A stretch of 64,000 nucleotides of DNA from Acidobacteriaceae bacterium (GCA_028283625.1 JAPWKG010000012.1:1-64000); one strand, 5' to 3'; shown: positions 8,969 to 20,846, counted from the first letter of the stretch. Program-made: numbers and translations. Notes: a model not told the origin generated them from the letters alone.

Positions 8969-9709
8969 CTAGGCCGGGACCGATTCCTCGTCCATGTCAA
9001 AGTTCGTATACACATTCTGCGCGTCATCAAGGTCTTCGATGGCGTCAATCAACCGAACCATCGCAGCGGCCTGAGAGCCTTCAAGCTTGGTATAGGTTGA
9101 GGGAACCATGGTTACCTCTGCCGATTCCGGTGTAATACCTGCACCGGTAATGGCTTCCTTGACGGCGTTGAAGTCCGAAGGAGCGGTGGTCACTTCCCAG
9201 TACTCGCCCTGATCGGCAATGTCTTCGCCGCCAGCCTCAAGCACCAGCTCCGTGAGCTTTTCTTCGCCCGCAGCAGCCTTGGCCACCAGCAAAACGCCTT
9301 TTTTCGAGAACATGAAGCTCACCGAACCGGACTCGCCCAGGTTGCCGCCGTGCTTGGAAAACGCGTGCCGAATTTCAGAGACCGCACGGTTACGGTTATC
9401 GGTAAGTACATCGACGATGACCGCAACGCCGCCGGGGCCGTAGCCTTCGTACACAATCTCTTCGTAGCTTGCGCCTTCGATTTCACCCGTACCACGCTTG
9501 ACCGCGCGCGCGATGTTGTCGTTCGGCATGTTCTCAGCCTTGGCAGCGGCGATTGCTGTGCGCAGGCGCGGATTGCCATCCGGATCTCCGCCGCCGGCCT
9601 TAGCCGCGACCATGATTTCCTTGATCAGGCGAGTGAAGATCTTGCCACGCTTGGCGTCGAGTGCGCCCTTCTTGTGCTTAATCGTTGCCCATTTTGAATG
9701 GCCGGACAT
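8969..9709 (-). CDS. YebC/PmpR family protein
   Basis: A 246-residue cytoplasmic protein of the YebC/TACO1 family, members of which act as transcriptional regulators or assist translation of proline-rich stretches. The start [14 protein letters not shown] is the family hallmark; further signatures are [48 protein letters not shown] and [14 protein letters not shown]. The ATG at 9709 was chosen from this N-terminus, with CAGAGG about nine bases upstream. No ruvABC genes lie adjacent. Confidence 0.93.
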   Translation of the reverse strand: MSGHSKWATIKHKKGALDAKRGKIFTRLIKEIMVAAKAGGGDPDGNPRLRTAIAAAKAENMPNDNIARAVKRGTGEIEGASYEEIVYEGYGPGGVAVIVDVLTDNRNRAVSEIRHAFSKHGGNLGESGSVSFMFSKKGVLLVAKAAAGEEKLTELVLEAGGEDIADQGEYWEVTTAPSDFNAVKEAITGAGITPESAEVTMVPSTYTKLEGSQAAAMVRLIDAIEDLDDAQNVYTNFDMDEESVPA

Positions 9710-10017
9710 GTAGAAAAACCTCTGCTGACAAAGTAACGATGGCCCCACACAAAACAAGCCGCGCGGAGGCGGCCGGTTGCCACAGTCGTCGAGCCCAAGT
9801 TTATCACCGGCAAGCGCTTCCCTAAAACCCCAGAGCGGCTCTGTTGCGTGTATCTGGCAGCGGTTTTCAACAGCAAACTCCTGCCAGCAGCCTTCCCCAG
9901 CCGTCCACGACTAGCCTTATAAGTCCATTGCATGAGAACATAGGGTACGTACCACTGCCCTTGCGGAGAGCCCTTGTGCTCTTCGCCCAACGTCACTCAC
10001 TCCCCTTGTGAGGATTC
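9710..10017. other. Intergenic region between yebC and purF
   Basis: A 308-base gap between divergent genes that should hold the promoters of both yebC and the purine operon. I searched for hexamer pairs and riboswitch signatures and found none convincing. A TTATAAG (9917-9923) lacks a partner -35. A small CAGAG-CGG-CTCTG hairpin lies near 9828-9842. A GTGAGG Shine-Dalgarno-like stretch precedes the purF ATG. No tRNA is seen. Confidence 0.5.
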
Positions 10018-11529
10018 ATGTGCGGCATTGTGGGCGTCTTCGGACATAGCCCTGTTAGCCAAGTGCTTTACGATTCTCTTACCATGCTGCAACATCGCGG
10101 TCAGGATGCAGCGGGAATCGCTACCTCTTTTCTCAATCGCTTCTATCTCCACAAGAGCAACGGCCTCGTCAACGAGGTTTTCGATGCCACTGCCATGGCC
10201 ACCCTGCTGGGCGACATGGGCATCGGACATGTGCGCTACCCCACCGCGGGCTGCGCGTCTGTTGCAGAAGCTCAACCGTTCTATGTGAATTCGCCACACG
10301 GCATCGTCTTTGCCCACAACGGCAACCTGACAAACGTGGACGAGATTATCCACACTGTCTTTGAAAAAGACCTTCGTCACCTCAACACTCGCTCAGACAG
10401 CGAGGTGATGCTGAACGTCTTCGCACATGCGCTGGCCAAGCGCGAGGTCATCAATCCGACCCCGGAAGATATCTTCGCCGCAGCGGAAGACACGCACTCC
10501 ATCTGCAAGGGTGGTTACGCCGTTGTCGCAATGATCTCGGCTGTAGGCATCGTCGCCTTCCGTGACCTGAACGGCATCCGCCCGCTGGTTATCGGCAAGC
10601 GTGTCGAGTACGGCCGCACCTCCTACATGGTCGCCAGCGAAAGCGTCGCGCTCCAGGTCGGCGGCTTCGAGCTCATTCGTGATCTTGAGCCGGGTGAGAC
10701 CATCTTCATCGACATCCATGGCAAGCTGCATACGCACCTGACCACGCTGCCTCACCGGAAGGCGCCCTGCCTGTTCGAGTTCGTTTATCTTGCCCGTCCT
10801 GACTCGGTCGTCGATGGCATCAGCGTCTATCAGGCCCGCATCAACATGGGTATCAAGCTGGCCGACAAGATTCGCAGCGAATGGCCCGACGAGCCGATCG
10901 ATGTCGTCGTCCCGATCCCTTCCACCAGCCGCACCTCAGCGCTCGAAATTGCCAATCATCTCGGCAAGCCGTACCGCGAAGGATTCGTGCGAAACCGCTA
11001 CGTTGGTCGTACCTTCATCATGCCCGGACAGGCACAGCGCAGGCAGTCCATTCGCCGCAAGCTGAATCCCATCCCGCAGGAGTTCGAAGGAAAGAACGTT
11101 CTGCTGGTGGACGATTCCATCGTGCGCGGCACCACGATCCGCGAGATCATCTCCATGACGCGCGAACTGGGTGCCAAGAAAGTTTACGTCTGCTCGGCTT
11201 CGCCAATGGTTCTCTATCCGAATGTGTACGGCATCGACATGCCCTCGCGTGCGGAACTGGTAGCCTGCGGCAAAACGCTCGAACAGCTCGCTGAAGAAAT
11301 CGGTGCGGATAAGGTCATCTTCCAGGATCTCAACGACCTGAAAGAAGCCGTTACCGCCTGCGCGCCCAGCATTACGGAGTTCGAAACCTCGATCTTCGAC
11401 GGACATTACATCACCGGGGACATCACCGACGAGTACCTTCGCTCCCTGGAAGCCCAAAGAAACGACGCCGCCAAACGTACAGAAGATGTCGCAAACCACA
11501 TCACACGGAACCTCGCAGCGCACCTATAA
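10018..11529 (+). CDS. purF: Amidophosphoribosyltransferase
   Basis: A 503-residue enzyme for the first step of purine synthesis, making phosphoribosylamine from PRPP and glutamine. The protein starts [10 protein letters not shown], so Cys2 becomes the N-terminal glutaminase nucleophile without a propeptide. The glutaminase domain continues to about residue 240 ([17 protein letters not shown]). The phosphoribosyltransferase domain carries the PRPP motif [13 protein letters not shown] at about 361-374. It is the first gene of the operon, and its last 44 bases overlap purL. Confidence 0.97.
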   Translation: MCGIVGVFGHSPVSQVLYDSLTMLQHRGQDAAGIATSFLNRFYLHKSNGLVNEVFDATAMATLLGDMGIGHVRYPTAGCASVAEAQPFYVNSPHGIVFAHNGNLTNVDEIIHTVFEKDLRHLNTRSDSEVMLNVFAHALAKREVINPTPEDIFAAAEDTHSICKGGYAVVAMISAVGIVAFRDLNGIRPLVIGKRVEYGRTSYMVASESVALQVGGFELIRDLEPGETIFIDIHGKLHTHLTTLPHRKAPCLFEFVYLARPDSVVDGISVYQARINMGIKLADKIRSEWPDEPIDVVVPIPSTSRTSALEIANHLGKPYREGFVRNRYVGRTFIMPGQAQRRQSIRRKLNPIPQEFEGKNVLLVDDSIVRGTTIREIISMTRELGAKKVYVCSASPMVLYPNVYGIDMPSRAELVACGKTLEQLAEEIGADKVIFQDLNDLKEAVTACAPSITEFETSIFDGHYITGDITDEYLRSLEAQRNDAAKRTEDVANHITRNLAAHL

Positions 11530-14500
11530 CGCCCCCGGTGGCACGGCCGTCCTCGTCCTTTCAGGAGAGGCGGCCCTTTCGCCGTTTGAACAAGAACGCC
11601 TTCTTACCCGTCTCCAGTCGCTGGCCCCTGAGGTCACAGGTGTGGAGGCTCGCTGGCTTTATGTTGTAGAGCTGGCGAAAGGCGTTTCTTCCCTACCTGA
11701 AGCAGAGACCAGTAAGCTGGCCGAACTGCTTGAGCTCGATGAGCCGTTCTCCCCCGAGGGCGCGCTCTGGATCGGGCCTCGCGTGGGCACGCAATCCCCC
11801 TGGTCCAGCAAGGCCACTGAGATTCTGCGCAACACCGGCTTTACCAGCATCGCGCGCATTGAGCGCGCACGCGTACTCGCGCTTGACGGCGCAAATGGAC
11901 GCGCAGGTCTGGACGCGGCGTTGTACGACCGCATGACCGAAACGGTCTTCTCCACGGAAGCAGGTCTGGCCGAGCTCTTTGCCGAGCACCACGCACGCCC
12001 TCTTACCCAGATCGACGTCCTCGCCCAGGGAGCCGCAGCGATTGAGGCTGCTGACCGCGAGCTCGGACTCGCGCTCGCACCGGACGAAATCGCCTATCTC
12101 GTGGAAGAGTTCACCCGTCTGGAGCGCAACCCGACCGACGTTGAGCTCTACATGTTCGCGCAGGCCAACAGCGAACACTGCCGGCACAAGATCTTCAACG
12201 CCTCTTGGACCATCGACGGAGAAGAGCAGCCGCGTTCGCTCTTCGGCATGATCCGCAACACCTACGAGCGCTCCAGCGAGAACGTTCTCTCCGCGTATCG
12301 CGATAACGCAGCCGTAATTCGCGGCACGCGTGGCGCCCGCTTCTTCCCCGATCCAGCAAATGGTGTCTACTCCCGGCACGAGGAAGACATCCACATTCTC
12401 TGTAAGGTGGAAACCCACAACCACCCCACCGCGATCTCTCCGTTCCCCGGTGCGGCGACCGGCTCTGGCGGCGAAATACGCGACGAAGGCGCAACCGGCC
12501 GTGGCGGCAAGCCCAAGGCAGGCCTCGGAGGCTTTACCGTCTCCAGAATGGATCTGCCGGAGCTGGAACGCGGCACGATGCCGACAACCGGAAAGCCTGC
12601 AACCATCGCCAGCCCGCTCGACATCATGATCGAGGCGCCACTCGGTGCAGCGGCGTACAACAACGAGTTCGGCCGTCCCAACCTCTGCGGCTACTTCCGC
12701 ACCTATGAGCAGCAGGATGGAGAGCGCGTCTGGGGCTACCACAAGCCCATCATGCTCGCAGGCGGTCTTGGAAACATCCGCACGGAGCATGTCGAGAAGG
12801 GCGCGATGCATCCCGGCTACAAGCTGGTCGCACTTGGCGGCCCCGCCATGCTGGTTGGCCTGGGCGGCGGTGCAGCCTCAAGCGGTGCCTCCGGCAACAA
12901 CGAGCAGCTCGACTTTGCCAGCGTGCAGCGTGACAACCCTGAGCTGGAACGCCGCGCGCAGGAGGTCATCGACCGTTGCTGGCAACGCGGTGAGCAAAAC
13001 CCCATCGCCTTCATTCACGATGTCGGCGCCGGCGGCCTCTCCAACGCTTTCCCTGAGCTTGTCAAAGACGGCGGTTGCGGTGGTGACTTCGATCTGAACG
13101 CCGTTCCGCGTGCCGAGGCTGGCATGAGCCCTCTCGAGCTCTGGTGCAACGAGTCGCAGGAGCGTTACGTTCTGGCCATTGCGCCGGAACGCTTTGACGA
13201 GTTCGTAAGCCTCTGCGAGCGAGAGCGCTGTCCCTACGCCGTCGTCGGAACAGCCACGGAGAGCAAGCACCTTACCCTGCGCGATGGTGCGGCAAAGCCC
13301 ATTGACCTGCCCATGCAGGTGCTCTTCGGCAAGCCGCCCAAGATGCAGCGCAGCTTCGCTCGCCAGAGCATGGCGGAGCCGGCGTTTGACACAAGCAAGA
13401 TTGAGCTTGCGGAGGCGATCGAGCGCGTCCTTCGCCTGCCTTCCGTTGCGTCCAAGAGCTTCCTCATCACAATCGGCGATCGCAGCGTGGGCGGCTACAC
13501 CGTGCAGGACCAGATGGTTGGCCCCTGGCAGGTGCCCGTAGCCGACTGCGCCGTCACCATGACGGCCTACGGCTCGCAGGAAGGCGAAGCGATGGCTGTC
13601 GGTGAGCGCACGCCGCTTGCCGTACTCGATGCCGCTGCCTCCGCGCGCATGGCCGTCGGTGAAGTGCTGACAAACCTTGCCGGAACCGCCATCGACCAAC
13701 TCTCCGACATCAAGCTTTCCGCCAACTGGATGGCTGCCGCAGGAGAACCAGGGCAGGATCAGGCGCTTTATGACGCGGTCCACGCCGTCGGCATGGAGCT
13801 ATGCCCTGCTCTCGGCATCACAATTCCTGTCGGCAAGGACTCCATGTCCATGCGCACTCGCTGGCAGGAAGACGGAGCAACGAAGACGGTCGTTTCTCCT
13901 CTCTCGCTCATCGTCTCCGGCTTTGCTCCTGTCCGTGACGTTCGCCGCACACTGACCGCACACGTGGACGATCCCAATGCAGTATTCCTTTTGCTCGACC
14001 TGGGCGCGGGCAAAAACCGCCTCGGCGGCTCCGCTTTGGCGCAGGTCTATGGAGAAATCGGCAATGCAAGCCCGGACACTCCCTCCGCGGAGGAGCTGAA
14101 GTCGTTCTTCGCAGCCGTTCAGCAGCTCAACCGCGATGGCCTTCTGCTGGGCTATCACGACCGCAGCGACGGTGGCGTGCTGGTAAGCCTGCTGGAGATG
14201 GCCTTTGCCAGCCAGTGCGGCCTTGAAATCACAACGCAGGACGAGCTGCTCCCGGCTCTCTTCAACGAAGAGCTTGGAGCGGTGCTTGCAGTCGCGCAGG
14301 ACAAGCTGTCTGCGGCTCACGCCGTTCTCGCACAGCACGGCCTTGAAGCAAGCCCTGTTGCCACGGCACGGCCCGGCAATCAGATCACCATCCGTACCGC
14401 GAACGCGGCAACGCCTCTCTACCAGAACACGCGCAGCAACCTGCAGAAGGCATGGACCGAGGTCAGCCACGCCATTGCCTCCCGCCGCGATAACCCCGCG

Positions 14501-15352
14501 TGCGCTGAGCAGGAGTTTGCTCTGCTCGATGACACGGAGCGGCCCGGCTTTGCCGTTCGTGCCAGCTTCGAACTGAGTGAAACGGTTGCGGCTCCTTACC
14601 TTGCCAAAGCACGTCCACGCGTTGCCATCCTGCGCGAGCAGGGCGTCAACGGCCAGGTGGAGATGGGGGCAGCCTTCGACCGCGCAGGCTTTGAAGCGGT
14701 CGACGTGCACATGAGCGATCTGCTTGCGGGACGTCATCACATGCGCGACTTCCTCGGCGTGGCCGCCTGCGGTGGCTTCTCTTACGGCGACGTGCTCGGT
14801 GCCGGCAGCGGATGGGCCAAGACAATCCTCTTCAACGAAGCGCTCAAGCAGATGTTTGCCGAGTTCTTCACGCGCACCGAAACCTTCAGCCTTGGGGTCT
14901 GCAACGGCTGCCAGATGATGGCGCAGTTAAAGTCCATCATCCCCGGAGCCGAGGCATGGCCACGCTTCCTGCGCAACCGCTCGGCTCGCTTTGAAGCACG
15001 CGTTTCCATGGTTGAGATCGCAGAGTCGCCTTCCATCTTCTTTGCCGGGATGCAGGGTTCCCAGATGCCTATCGCCGTTGCCCACGGAGAAGGCCGCGTG
15101 GATCAACAAACCACAGGCAAGGTCGCCATGCGCTACATCGACACCTACGGCAAACCTACGCAGGTCTACCCGCTGAACCCGAATGGTTCTGTCGATGCGA
15201 TCGCTGGCTTTGCTTCAGAAGACGGACGCGCGCTGGTCGTCATGCCGCATCCCGAACGCTACACCTTAGGAACGCAGAACACCTGGACGCGCAAGCTGGA
15301 GCACAGCCCCTGGCAGCGCATGTTCGATAACGCACGGAAGTGGGTGGGATAA
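11486..15352 (+). CDS. purL: Phosphoribosylformylglycinamidine synthase, long single-chain form
   Basis: A 1288-residue enzyme converting FGAR to FGAM. This is the long PurL type (the E. coli enzyme is about 1295 residues), with an N-terminal PurS-like domain, two synthetase half-domains and a C-terminal glutaminase. Visible motifs are [20 protein letters not shown] and the glutaminase triad Cys1139 (GVCNGCQMM), His1255 and Glu1257 (MPHPER). No separate purQ or purS is therefore needed. The only upstream in-frame ATG is 11486, giving a 44-base overlap with purF; a shorter non-ATG start cannot be excluded. Confidence 0.96.
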   Translation: MSQTTSHGTSQRTYNAPGGTAVLVLSGEAALSPFEQERLLTRLQSLAPEVTGVEARWLYVVELAKGVSSLPEAETSKLAELLELDEPFSPEGALWIGPRVGTQSPWSSKATEILRNTGFTSIARIERARVLALDGANGRAGLDAALYDRMTETVFSTEAGLAELFAEHHARPLTQIDVLAQGAAAIEAADRELGLALAPDEIAYLVEEFTRLERNPTDVELYMFAQANSEHCRHKIFNASWTIDGEEQPRSLFGMIRNTYERSSENVLSAYRDNAAVIRGTRGARFFPDPANGVYSRHEEDIHILCKVETHNHPTAISPFPGAATGSGGEIRDEGATGRGGKPKAGLGGFTVSRMDLPELERGTMPTTGKPATIASPLDIMIEAPLGAAAYNNEFGRPNLCGYFRTYEQQDGERVWGYHKPIMLAGGLGNIRTEHVEKGAMHPGYKLVALGGPAMLVGLGGGAASSGASGNNEQLDFASVQRDNPELERRAQEVIDRCWQRGEQNPIAFIHDVGAGGLSNAFPELVKDGGCGGDFDLNAVPRAEAGMSPLELWCNESQERYVLAIAPERFDEFVSLCERERCPYAVVGTATESKHLTLRDGAAKPIDLPMQVLFGKPPKMQRSFARQSMAEPAFDTSKIELAEAIERVLRLPSVASKSFLITIGDRSVGGYTVQDQMVGPWQVPVADCAVTMTAYGSQEGEAMAVGERTPLAVLDAAASARMAVGEVLTNLAGTAIDQLSDIKLSANWMAAAGEPGQDQALYDAVHAVGMELCPALGITIPVGKDSMSMRTRWQEDGATKTVVSPLSLIVSGFAPVRDVRRTLTAHVDDPNAVFLLLDLGAGKNRLGGSALAQVYGEIGNASPDTPSAEELKSFFAAVQQLNRDGLLLGYHDRSDGGVLVSLLEMAFASQCGLEITTQDELLPALFNEELGAVLAVAQDKLSAAHAVLAQHGLEASPVATARPGNQITIRTANAATPLYQNTRSNLQKAWTEVSHAIASRRDNPACAEQEFALLDDTERPGFAVRASFELSETVAAPYLAKARPRVAILREQGVNGQVEMGAAFDRAGFEAVDVHMSDLLAGRHHMRDFLGVAACGGFSYGDVLGAGSGWAKTILFNEALKQMFAEFFTRTETFSLGVCNGCQMMAQLKSIIPGAEAWPRFLRNRSARFEARVSMVEIAESPSIFFAGMQGSQMPIAVAHGEGRVDQQTTGKVAMRYIDTYGKPTQVYPLNPNGSVDAIAGFASEDGRALVVMPHPERYTLGTQNTWTRKLEHSPWQRMFDNARKWVG

Positions 15353-16417
15353 ATGAGCGAAACGAAACCAATTGATTACAAGTCCGCAGGCGTCGACATC
15401 GAGGCCGGCAACGAAGCAGTACGCCGCATGAAGCAACACGTAAGCCGCACGCACTCTGCTGCCGTGCTCACTGGCCTCGGCTCATTCGGCTCCCTCTTCT
15501 CCCTGCGCGACGCCGTTGCAGGACTCGCCGATCCCGTCATGGTGCAGAGCACCGATGGCGTCGGCACCAAGACCAAGGTCACCGTGCTCGCCGGTCGTTA
15601 CGAGGCTCTCGGACACGATCTCGTCGCTGCAGTTGCCGGAGATATTGCCGTCATGGGCGCACGGCCGCTCACCTTCCTCGACTACCTCGGCGTGCACAAG
15701 GTTGAGGTGGAAATCATCGAGTCTCTCGTCAAAGGCATGAGCGAAGCCTGCGCTGAAGCGGGCATTGCGCTCGTCGGCGGCGAAACAGCTGAGATGCCTG
15801 CGGTTTACTCCCCCGGCGAACTCGATGTCGTTGGCTTCGTCACCGGTGTTGTCGATCGTGAAAAGCTTCTTGACGGCAAGAGCGTCACTGCAGGAGATGT
15901 GCTCTACGGCGTAAACTCCAGCGGTCTGCACACCAACGGTTTCTCGCTTGCACGCAAGCTGCTCTTTGACATCGGCAAACACAACATCCATGACACACCT
16001 GCCGAACTCGGCGGAGCCTCGTTGGCCGATGCGCTTCTTGCACCGCACACCAACTACGTTCAGCCCATTCGCCGTTTGCTCGATGCCGGTTTGCCCGTGA
16101 AGGCGATCGCGCACATCACCGGTGGCGGCGTCGTAGAAAACGTTCCTCGCGTTCTCCCCGAAGGCCTCGGCGTCACCATCGACGTCAGTACCTGGACGCC
16201 GCAGCCCATCTTCAGCATGATGCAGAAACTCGGCCATCTGGACGCTGCTGAAATGTATCGCACCTTCAACATGGGTGTCGGTCTGGTCATTGCCGCTCCT
16301 GCAGGTCAGCAGGAAGCCTTCGCCGCTGCCCTGGCAGAGTTTCCCCACCTCCGCGTGTGGGAGCTCGGCCGCGTTGAGGCTGGCAACCGCGTCACCACCC
16401 TGGCAGGTGTCCGATGA
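15353..16417 (+). CDS. purM: Phosphoribosylaminoimidazole synthetase (AIR synthetase)
   Basis: A 354-residue enzyme that closes FGAM to AIR using ATP. It matches PurM throughout: DYKSAGVDIEAGN, QSTDGVGTKTKVT, VGGETAEMP, NSSGLHTNGFSLAR, and HITGGGVVENVPRVLPEG. The ATG directly follows the purL stop codon, and the gene end overlaps purC by four bases. Confidence 0.97.
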   Translation: MSETKPIDYKSAGVDIEAGNEAVRRMKQHVSRTHSAAVLTGLGSFGSLFSLRDAVAGLADPVMVQSTDGVGTKTKVTVLAGRYEALGHDLVAAVAGDIAVMGARPLTFLDYLGVHKVEVEIIESLVKGMSEACAEAGIALVGGETAEMPAVYSPGELDVVGFVTGVVDREKLLDGKSVTAGDVLYGVNSSGLHTNGFSLARKLLFDIGKHNIHDTPAELGGASLADALLAPHTNYVQPIRRLLDAGLPVKAIAHITGGGVVENVPRVLPEGLGVTIDVSTWTPQPIFSMMQKLGHLDAAEMYRTFNMGVGLVIAAPAGQQEAFAAALAEFPHLRVWELGRVEAGNRVTTLAGVR

Positions 16418-17370
16418 TCTCAAGCTCCGACCTCATCGCGGCCATTCCGCAGTGCCTTGTCGAAACCAAGCTCGAGCTTCCGGCTAAATACACCGGCAAG
16501 GTGCGCGACACCTTCGATCTGGGCGACGGCCGCCTTCTGCTCGTCACAACAGACAGGCAAAGCGGATTCGATCGTATGCTCGGCGCGATCCCCTACAAGG
16601 GGCAGGTGCTGAACCGTACCTCTCTGTGGTGGTTTGAACAAACCAGACACATCGTGCAGAATCATGTGCTGAGCAGCCCCCATGCGAACGCATTGCTGGC
16701 ACGCAAAGGCAGCGTGCTTCCCATCGAGTTCGTCGTACGCGGCTACCTTACCGGCTCCACCGATACATCGATCTGGACTAAGTACCAGAACGGTGAGCGC
16801 AGCTTCGCGGAACTCGAACTTCCTGAAGGCATGAAGAAGAACGAACCACTTCCCAAAGCCATCGTGACCCCCACCACAAAGGAAGCCACTCACGATCGTC
16901 CGATCACAGCCGAAGAGATCGTGCGTGAAGGCTGGTTGACGACGGAACAGTGGGAGTTCACCTCGCGCAAGGCACTGGAGCTCTTTGCCTTTGGCCAACA
17001 GAAGGCCCGGGAGCGCGGCCTGATCCTGGTCGACACCAAGTATGAGTTCGGCGTGATGGAAGACGGCACGATTCTGCTCATCGATGAAGTGCACACGCCC
17101 GACTCCAGCCGCTACTGGATCGCTGAGACCTACGAACAGCGGCTATCAGAAGGCCGCGAGCCGGACATGATCGACAAGGAATTCTTCCGTCTCTGGTTCC
17201 GCGAACGCTGCGACCCGTATAAGGACGCGGTTCTGCCGACCCCACCCGATGAACTCGTCGCTGAGCTTGCTTCGCGTTACATTCAGCTCTTTGAATCCAT
17301 CACGGGAAATACCTTTGAGCCGGATCACCGGCCGCTGACTGAAACACTGCTGGAGGCTGTGCACGGATGA
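16414..17370 (+). CDS. purC: SAICAR synthetase
   Basis: A 318-residue enzyme that joins CAIR and aspartate to form SAICAR. It carries the signatures YTGKVRDTFDLGDGRLLLVT near the start, IEFVVRGYLTGS and LILVDTKYEFG. At about 318 residues it is the longer, Saccharomyces Ade1-like type rather than the roughly 240-residue E. coli type. It overlaps purM (ATGA) and purD (ATGA), indicating translational coupling. Confidence 0.96.
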   Translation: MISSSDLIAAIPQCLVETKLELPAKYTGKVRDTFDLGDGRLLLVTTDRQSGFDRMLGAIPYKGQVLNRTSLWWFEQTRHIVQNHVLSSPHANALLARKGSVLPIEFVVRGYLTGSTDTSIWTKYQNGERSFAELELPEGMKKNEPLPKAIVTPTTKEATHDRPITAEEIVREGWLTTEQWEFTSRKALELFAFGQQKARERGLILVDTKYEFGVMEDGTILLIDEVHTPDSSRYWIAETYEQRLSEGREPDMIDKEFFRLWFRERCDPYKDAVLPTPPDELVAELASRYIQLFESITGNTFEPDHRPLTETLLEAVHG

Positions 17371-18686
17371 GCGAGAAGATTTTGATCGTAGGCTCAGGTG
17401 CGCGCGAACACGCCATCGCCGTCGCGCTGGCCCGTTCCGTACAACAGCCGGCACTGCTTTGCTTCGGCAGCGCGCGCAATCCAGGTATCGCAGCGCTTTG
17501 TGTCGCGTACATCAGCGGGCGCACGACCGATGCGGAAGCCGTCGCACGTTTCGCCGTAGAGCAGCAGGCGACGCTCGCCATCGTAGGCCCTGAAGATCCG
17601 CTTGCCGCAGGCGTGGCCGATGCGTTGTGGAGCGCAGGTGTTCCCACGGTGGGTCCAACACAGTCACTGGCTCGTCTTGAGTCGAGCAAAGCTTTCACCC
17701 GCAACCTGCTCGCCAAATATGGCATTGAAGGCAACCCTGCCTTCCAGCGCTTTACCTCGCTCGAAGGCGTTACCGAGTGGCTTGCACAGTTTCCCCGGAA
17801 TCACGTCATCAAAGATGATGGGCTCGCGGGCGGCAAAGGCGTCAAAGTCTTTGGCGACCACCTGCACTCACTGGAAGAAAGCCTTGCTTACTGCAAGGAG
17901 CTCGCAGACGCAGGACGCCCATTCGTTCTCGAAGAGAAACTGGAAGGCGAAGAGTTCTCTCTGCTGAGCTTCAGCGATGGCACAACGCTTCGTCATATGC
18001 CTTCCGTTCAGGACCACAAGCGCGCTTACGAAGGCGATCAGGGGCCAAACACAGGCGGGATGGGCACCTATACAGACAGCAATGGCTCGCTTCCCTTCCT
18101 CAAGCCGGAAGACATTGCCGCAGCACAATCCATCAACGAACGCGTCATCGCTGCCGTCCGGCAGGAGTGCGGTGAGCCCTACCGCGGTGTACTCTATGGC
18201 GGTTTTATGGCAACCCGAAACGGCGTTCGCCTCATCGAGTACAACGCACGCTTTGGCGATCCTGAGTGCCTGAACCTGCTCACGCTGCTCGAATCCGACT
18301 TCGTTGCCGTCTGCCGTGCAATGGTAGAGGAAAAGCTCAGCTCCGCTGAGGTGCACTTCGCCTCCAAGGCAAGCGTCTGCAAATACCTCGTCCCCCAGGG
18401 CTATCCAGAGTCGCCGCGCAAGGGCGATGCCGTTGTTGTTCCGTCGTTCCTGCCTGCGGGCGCGGCGTTATATCTCGGCGCTGTCGATGAACGCGAAGGC
18501 ACGCTCGTGGCGACCGGCTCTCGTACGGTAGGCATCGTGGGTACCGGAGCCAGCCTTGCGGAAGCCGAGCAGCTCTGCCAACAGCTTTGCGCCTCGATCG
18601 AAGGTCCCTTCTTCTTTCGTAGCGATATCGGAACACCGGCGGCACTCAATAAGCGCATTCAGCACATGAAGGAGCTGCGCGGATGA
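17367..18686 (+). CDS. purD: Phosphoribosylamine-glycine ligase (GAR synthetase)
   Basis: A 439-residue ATP-grasp enzyme joining phosphoribosylamine and glycine. The N-terminal motif ILIVGSGAREHAIA and GPEDPLAAGVADALW belong to the pre-ATP-grasp domain. VIKDDGLAGGKGVKVF marks ATP binding, and QDHKRAYEGDQGPNTGGMG and EYNARFGDPE are GARS hallmarks. It overlaps its neighbours by four bases on both sides. Confidence 0.96.
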   Translation: MSEKILIVGSGAREHAIAVALARSVQQPALLCFGSARNPGIAALCVAYISGRTTDAEAVARFAVEQQATLAIVGPEDPLAAGVADALWSAGVPTVGPTQSLARLESSKAFTRNLLAKYGIEGNPAFQRFTSLEGVTEWLAQFPRNHVIKDDGLAGGKGVKVFGDHLHSLEESLAYCKELADAGRPFVLEEKLEGEEFSLLSFSDGTTLRHMPSVQDHKRAYEGDQGPNTGGMGTYTDSNGSLPFLKPEDIAAAQSINERVIAAVRQECGEPYRGVLYGGFMATRNGVRLIEYNARFGDPECLNLLTLLESDFVAVCRAMVEEKLSSAEVHFASKASVCKYLVPQGYPESPRKGDAVVVPSFLPAGAALYLGAVDEREGTLVATGSRTVGIVGTGASLAEAEQLCQQLCASIEGPFFFRSDIGTPAALNKRIQHMKELRG

Positions 18687-19267
18687 GCACGCCCAAGCTG
18701 AAAGTTGGTGTGCTCGGCTCGACACGCGGCACCGCCCTGCAGGGAGTGCTGGACGCGATCGATGCAGGCACACTTCAGGCAGAGATCGTTCTCGTTCTTT
18801 CGGACCGCGAAGCTGCAGGTATTCTGGATCGCGCCAACGCGCATCACATTCCCGCACGCTTTATCAGCGCCAAGGGAAGGGTCCGCGAAGAGTATGAGCG
18901 CGAGGTAACCGCAGCGTTTGAGCAGGCTGGCGCGGAACTTATCCTGATGATTGGCTTCATGCGAATCGTCACCGAAGTCTTCGTCAACGCATGGCGTGGC
19001 CGTCTACTGAACGTGCATCCGTCTCTGCTGCCCTTGTTTGCAGGCGGTATGAATCTTGATGTCCACCGTGCCGTTCTGGAAAGCGGAGCAGCCGAGACCG
19101 GTTGTACGATTCATCAGGTAACGGAAGCTGTCGATGCAGGACCGATCCTTCTGCAGAAGCGCTGCCCCGTCTTACCGGACGACACAACCGACACACTCAA
19201 GGAGCGCGTTCAAGCGCTCGAACAACAAGGCTTTGTAGAGGTATTGCAATCATGGCGCGAACGGTAA
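18683..19267 (+). CDS. purN: Phosphoribosylglycinamide formyltransferase
   Basis: A 194-residue folate-dependent GAR transformylase that adds a formyl group from 10-formyl-THF. It shows the family fold start ([20 protein letters not shown]) and the catalytic region [18 protein letters not shown] with the conserved His-Pro-Ser-Leu-Leu-Pro. [19 protein letters not shown] matches the later signature with the catalytic Asp. The first strand reads STRGTALQ rather than the usual SGNGSNLQ, a modest deviation at the phosphate-binding loop. The 3' end overlaps purE by 16 bases. Confidence 0.92.
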   Translation: MSTPKLKVGVLGSTRGTALQGVLDAIDAGTLQAEIVLVLSDREAAGILDRANAHHIPARFISAKGRVREEYEREVTAAFEQAGAELILMIGFMRIVTEVFVNAWRGRLLNVHPSLLPLFAGGMNLDVHRAVLESGAAETGCTIHQVTEAVDAGPILLQKRCPVLPDDTTDTLKERVQALEQQGFVEVLQSWRER

Positions 19268-19761
19268 AACAAGCGGTGGCACAGATCGGCATCATTATGG
19301 GCTCGAAGTCTGACTGGCCCACGCTGGAACACGCCTCTCTTTTGCTGAAAGAGTTCGGCGTACCGCATGAAGTCGAAGTCGTCTCGGCCCACCGTACGCC
19401 CGACAAAATGATGCGCTATGCTGAAGCGGCACAGGAGCGCGGCCTGCGCGCCATCATCGCGGGTGCTGGAGGAGCAGCCCATCTCCCGGGCATGGTTGCC
19501 GCCAAAACCGCGGTGCCGGTGCTTGGTGTCCCGATCAAGAGTCGCGCACTCGATGGCCTGGACTCCCTGCTCTCCATCGCGCAAATGCCTGCCGGCATTC
19601 CGGTTGCAACCTTTGCGATCGGTGAGGCCGGAGCCAAAAACGCAGCGCTCTTCGCCATCGCCTTACTGGCGGCGCATGAACCAAAACTCGCACAGAAGCT
19701 CGCAAAGTTCCGTAGCACCCAAACGAAAACCGTTCTCAAGAACCCGGATCCGAGAAAATGA
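19252..19761 (+). CDS. purE: N5-CAIR mutase (PurE class I)
   Basis: A 169-residue enzyme that moves the carboxyl group of N5-CAIR to give CAIR. The signature [16 protein letters not shown] is followed by [11 protein letters not shown] and [18 protein letters not shown]. The presence of purK next door fits the class I, N5-CAIR route. The ATG at 19252 lies inside the end of purN (16-base overlap) and matches the normal PurE N-terminus; codons further upstream would only extend into purN. Confidence 0.96.
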   Translation: MARTVKQAVAQIGIIMGSKSDWPTLEHASLLLKEFGVPHEVEVVSAHRTPDKMMRYAEAAQERGLRAIIAGAGGAAHLPGMVAAKTAVPVLGVPIKSRALDGLDSLLSIAQMPAGIPVATFAIGEAGAKNAALFAIALLAAHEPKLAQKLAKFRSTQTKTVLKNPDPRK

Positions 19762-20834
19762 GCACCCCCATCAAAGCGCGCGTAGGAGTTCTGGGAGCCG
19801 GACAGCTGGCTCTGATGCTCGCCGAAGCCGGCCATCAGCTCAACATCGAAGTCATTTGTTCAGGCCGGCCGGGCGACTGCGCAAGCCGCGTCGCGCCGCT
19901 GGTGGAGCTTGATCTCGAAGACCCTCAGGCCGTTCAGACCTTCAGTTCCAAAGTGGACGTTCTGACGCTGGAGAGCGAAAACGTCGAAACCACGGTGCTC
20001 GACGGCCTCGCCAATCTCGCCCCGAACAGCCGCTCGGTCAAGATTGCGCAGGACCGTCTCTTTGAAAAAGACTTCCTTCGTTTTCAGGGAGTCCAGACAG
20101 CGCCGTACGCTGAGGTCTCCAGCCTGCGTGACCTGCATCATGCGCTTGAACTCATCGGTGCGCCTTCCATCCTGAAGACCCGCCGGCTGGGCTACGATGG
20201 CCGCGGCCAGGTTCGCCTGACGCACATCGATGAAGCAGCCTCAGCATGGGCTCACATGGGCGGTGCGCCCTGCATTCTCGAAGGCATGGTGCCTTTCGAG
20301 CGCGAAGTCTCTCTCATCGCCGTGCGCTCGGCCAAAGGCGAGCTAGCGTTTTACCCTCTTGTAGAAAACGAGCACCGTGCAGGCATCCTGCGTGTTTCTC
20401 ATGCGCCGTTCGTAGATCAACAACTGCAGACACTTGCGGAAAAGCATCTCCGTGCAGTGTTACTTGCCCTCGACTACGTCGGCGTTCTCACCGTAGAGTT
20501 CTTCGTCGTTAGCGACAAGCTGATCGCCAATGAAATGGCTCCCCGTGTCCACAACTCAGGCCACTGGACCATCGAAGGGGCCGAAACCTCACAGTTTGCC
20601 AATCACCTGCGCGCGATCCTCGGCTGGCCGCTCGGCTCCACCGCTAGCCAGCCAACGGTCATGCTGAACTGCATCGGTTCCATGCCCGCAGAAGCTGATA
20701 CCGCAAGCTTCCCTGCCATACATCGCCATGATTACGGCAAAGCGCCACGCACCGGACGTAAGGTAGGTCACCTTACGATCCCTGCATCGGAAACAGAGCT
20801 GATCGAGGAGTGGCGCCGCCGCCTGGAAGACTAA
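19758..20834 (+). CDS. purK: N5-carboxyaminoimidazole ribonucleotide synthase
   Basis: A 358-residue ATP-grasp enzyme that makes N5-CAIR from AIR, bicarbonate and ATP. It starts with [20 protein letters not shown] and has [27 protein letters not shown] and [18 protein letters not shown], all typical of PurK. It overlaps purE by four bases and is the last gene of the operon. Only 12 bases separate it from the convergent lysA, so no clear terminator fits between them. purB, purH and purA are not in the window. Confidence 0.96.
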   Translation: MSTPIKARVGVLGAGQLALMLAEAGHQLNIEVICSGRPGDCASRVAPLVELDLEDPQAVQTFSSKVDVLTLESENVETTVLDGLANLAPNSRSVKIAQDRLFEKDFLRFQGVQTAPYAEVSSLRDLHHALELIGAPSILKTRRLGYDGRGQVRLTHIDEAASAWAHMGGAPCILEGMVPFEREVSLIAVRSAKGELAFYPLVENEHRAGILRVSHAPFVDQQLQTLAEKHLRAVLLALDYVGVLTVEFFVVSDKLIANEMAPRVHNSGHWTIEGAETSQFANHLRAILGWPLGSTASQPTVMLNCIGSMPAEADTASFPAIHRHDYGKAPRTGRKVGHLTIPASETELIEEWRRRLED

Positions 20835-20846
20835 GCGCCGCTCTCT

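Noticed and set aside
9710..10017. Purine riboswitch or PurR-type site before purF
   Set aside because: No matching conserved junction or operator sequence could be identified by eye, and no convincing promoter pair was found.
11693..12811. 372-residue minus-strand open frame inside purL
   Set aside because: It lies opposite a clear purL coding region; such long antisense frames are common in GC-rich genes and this one shows no recognisable motif.
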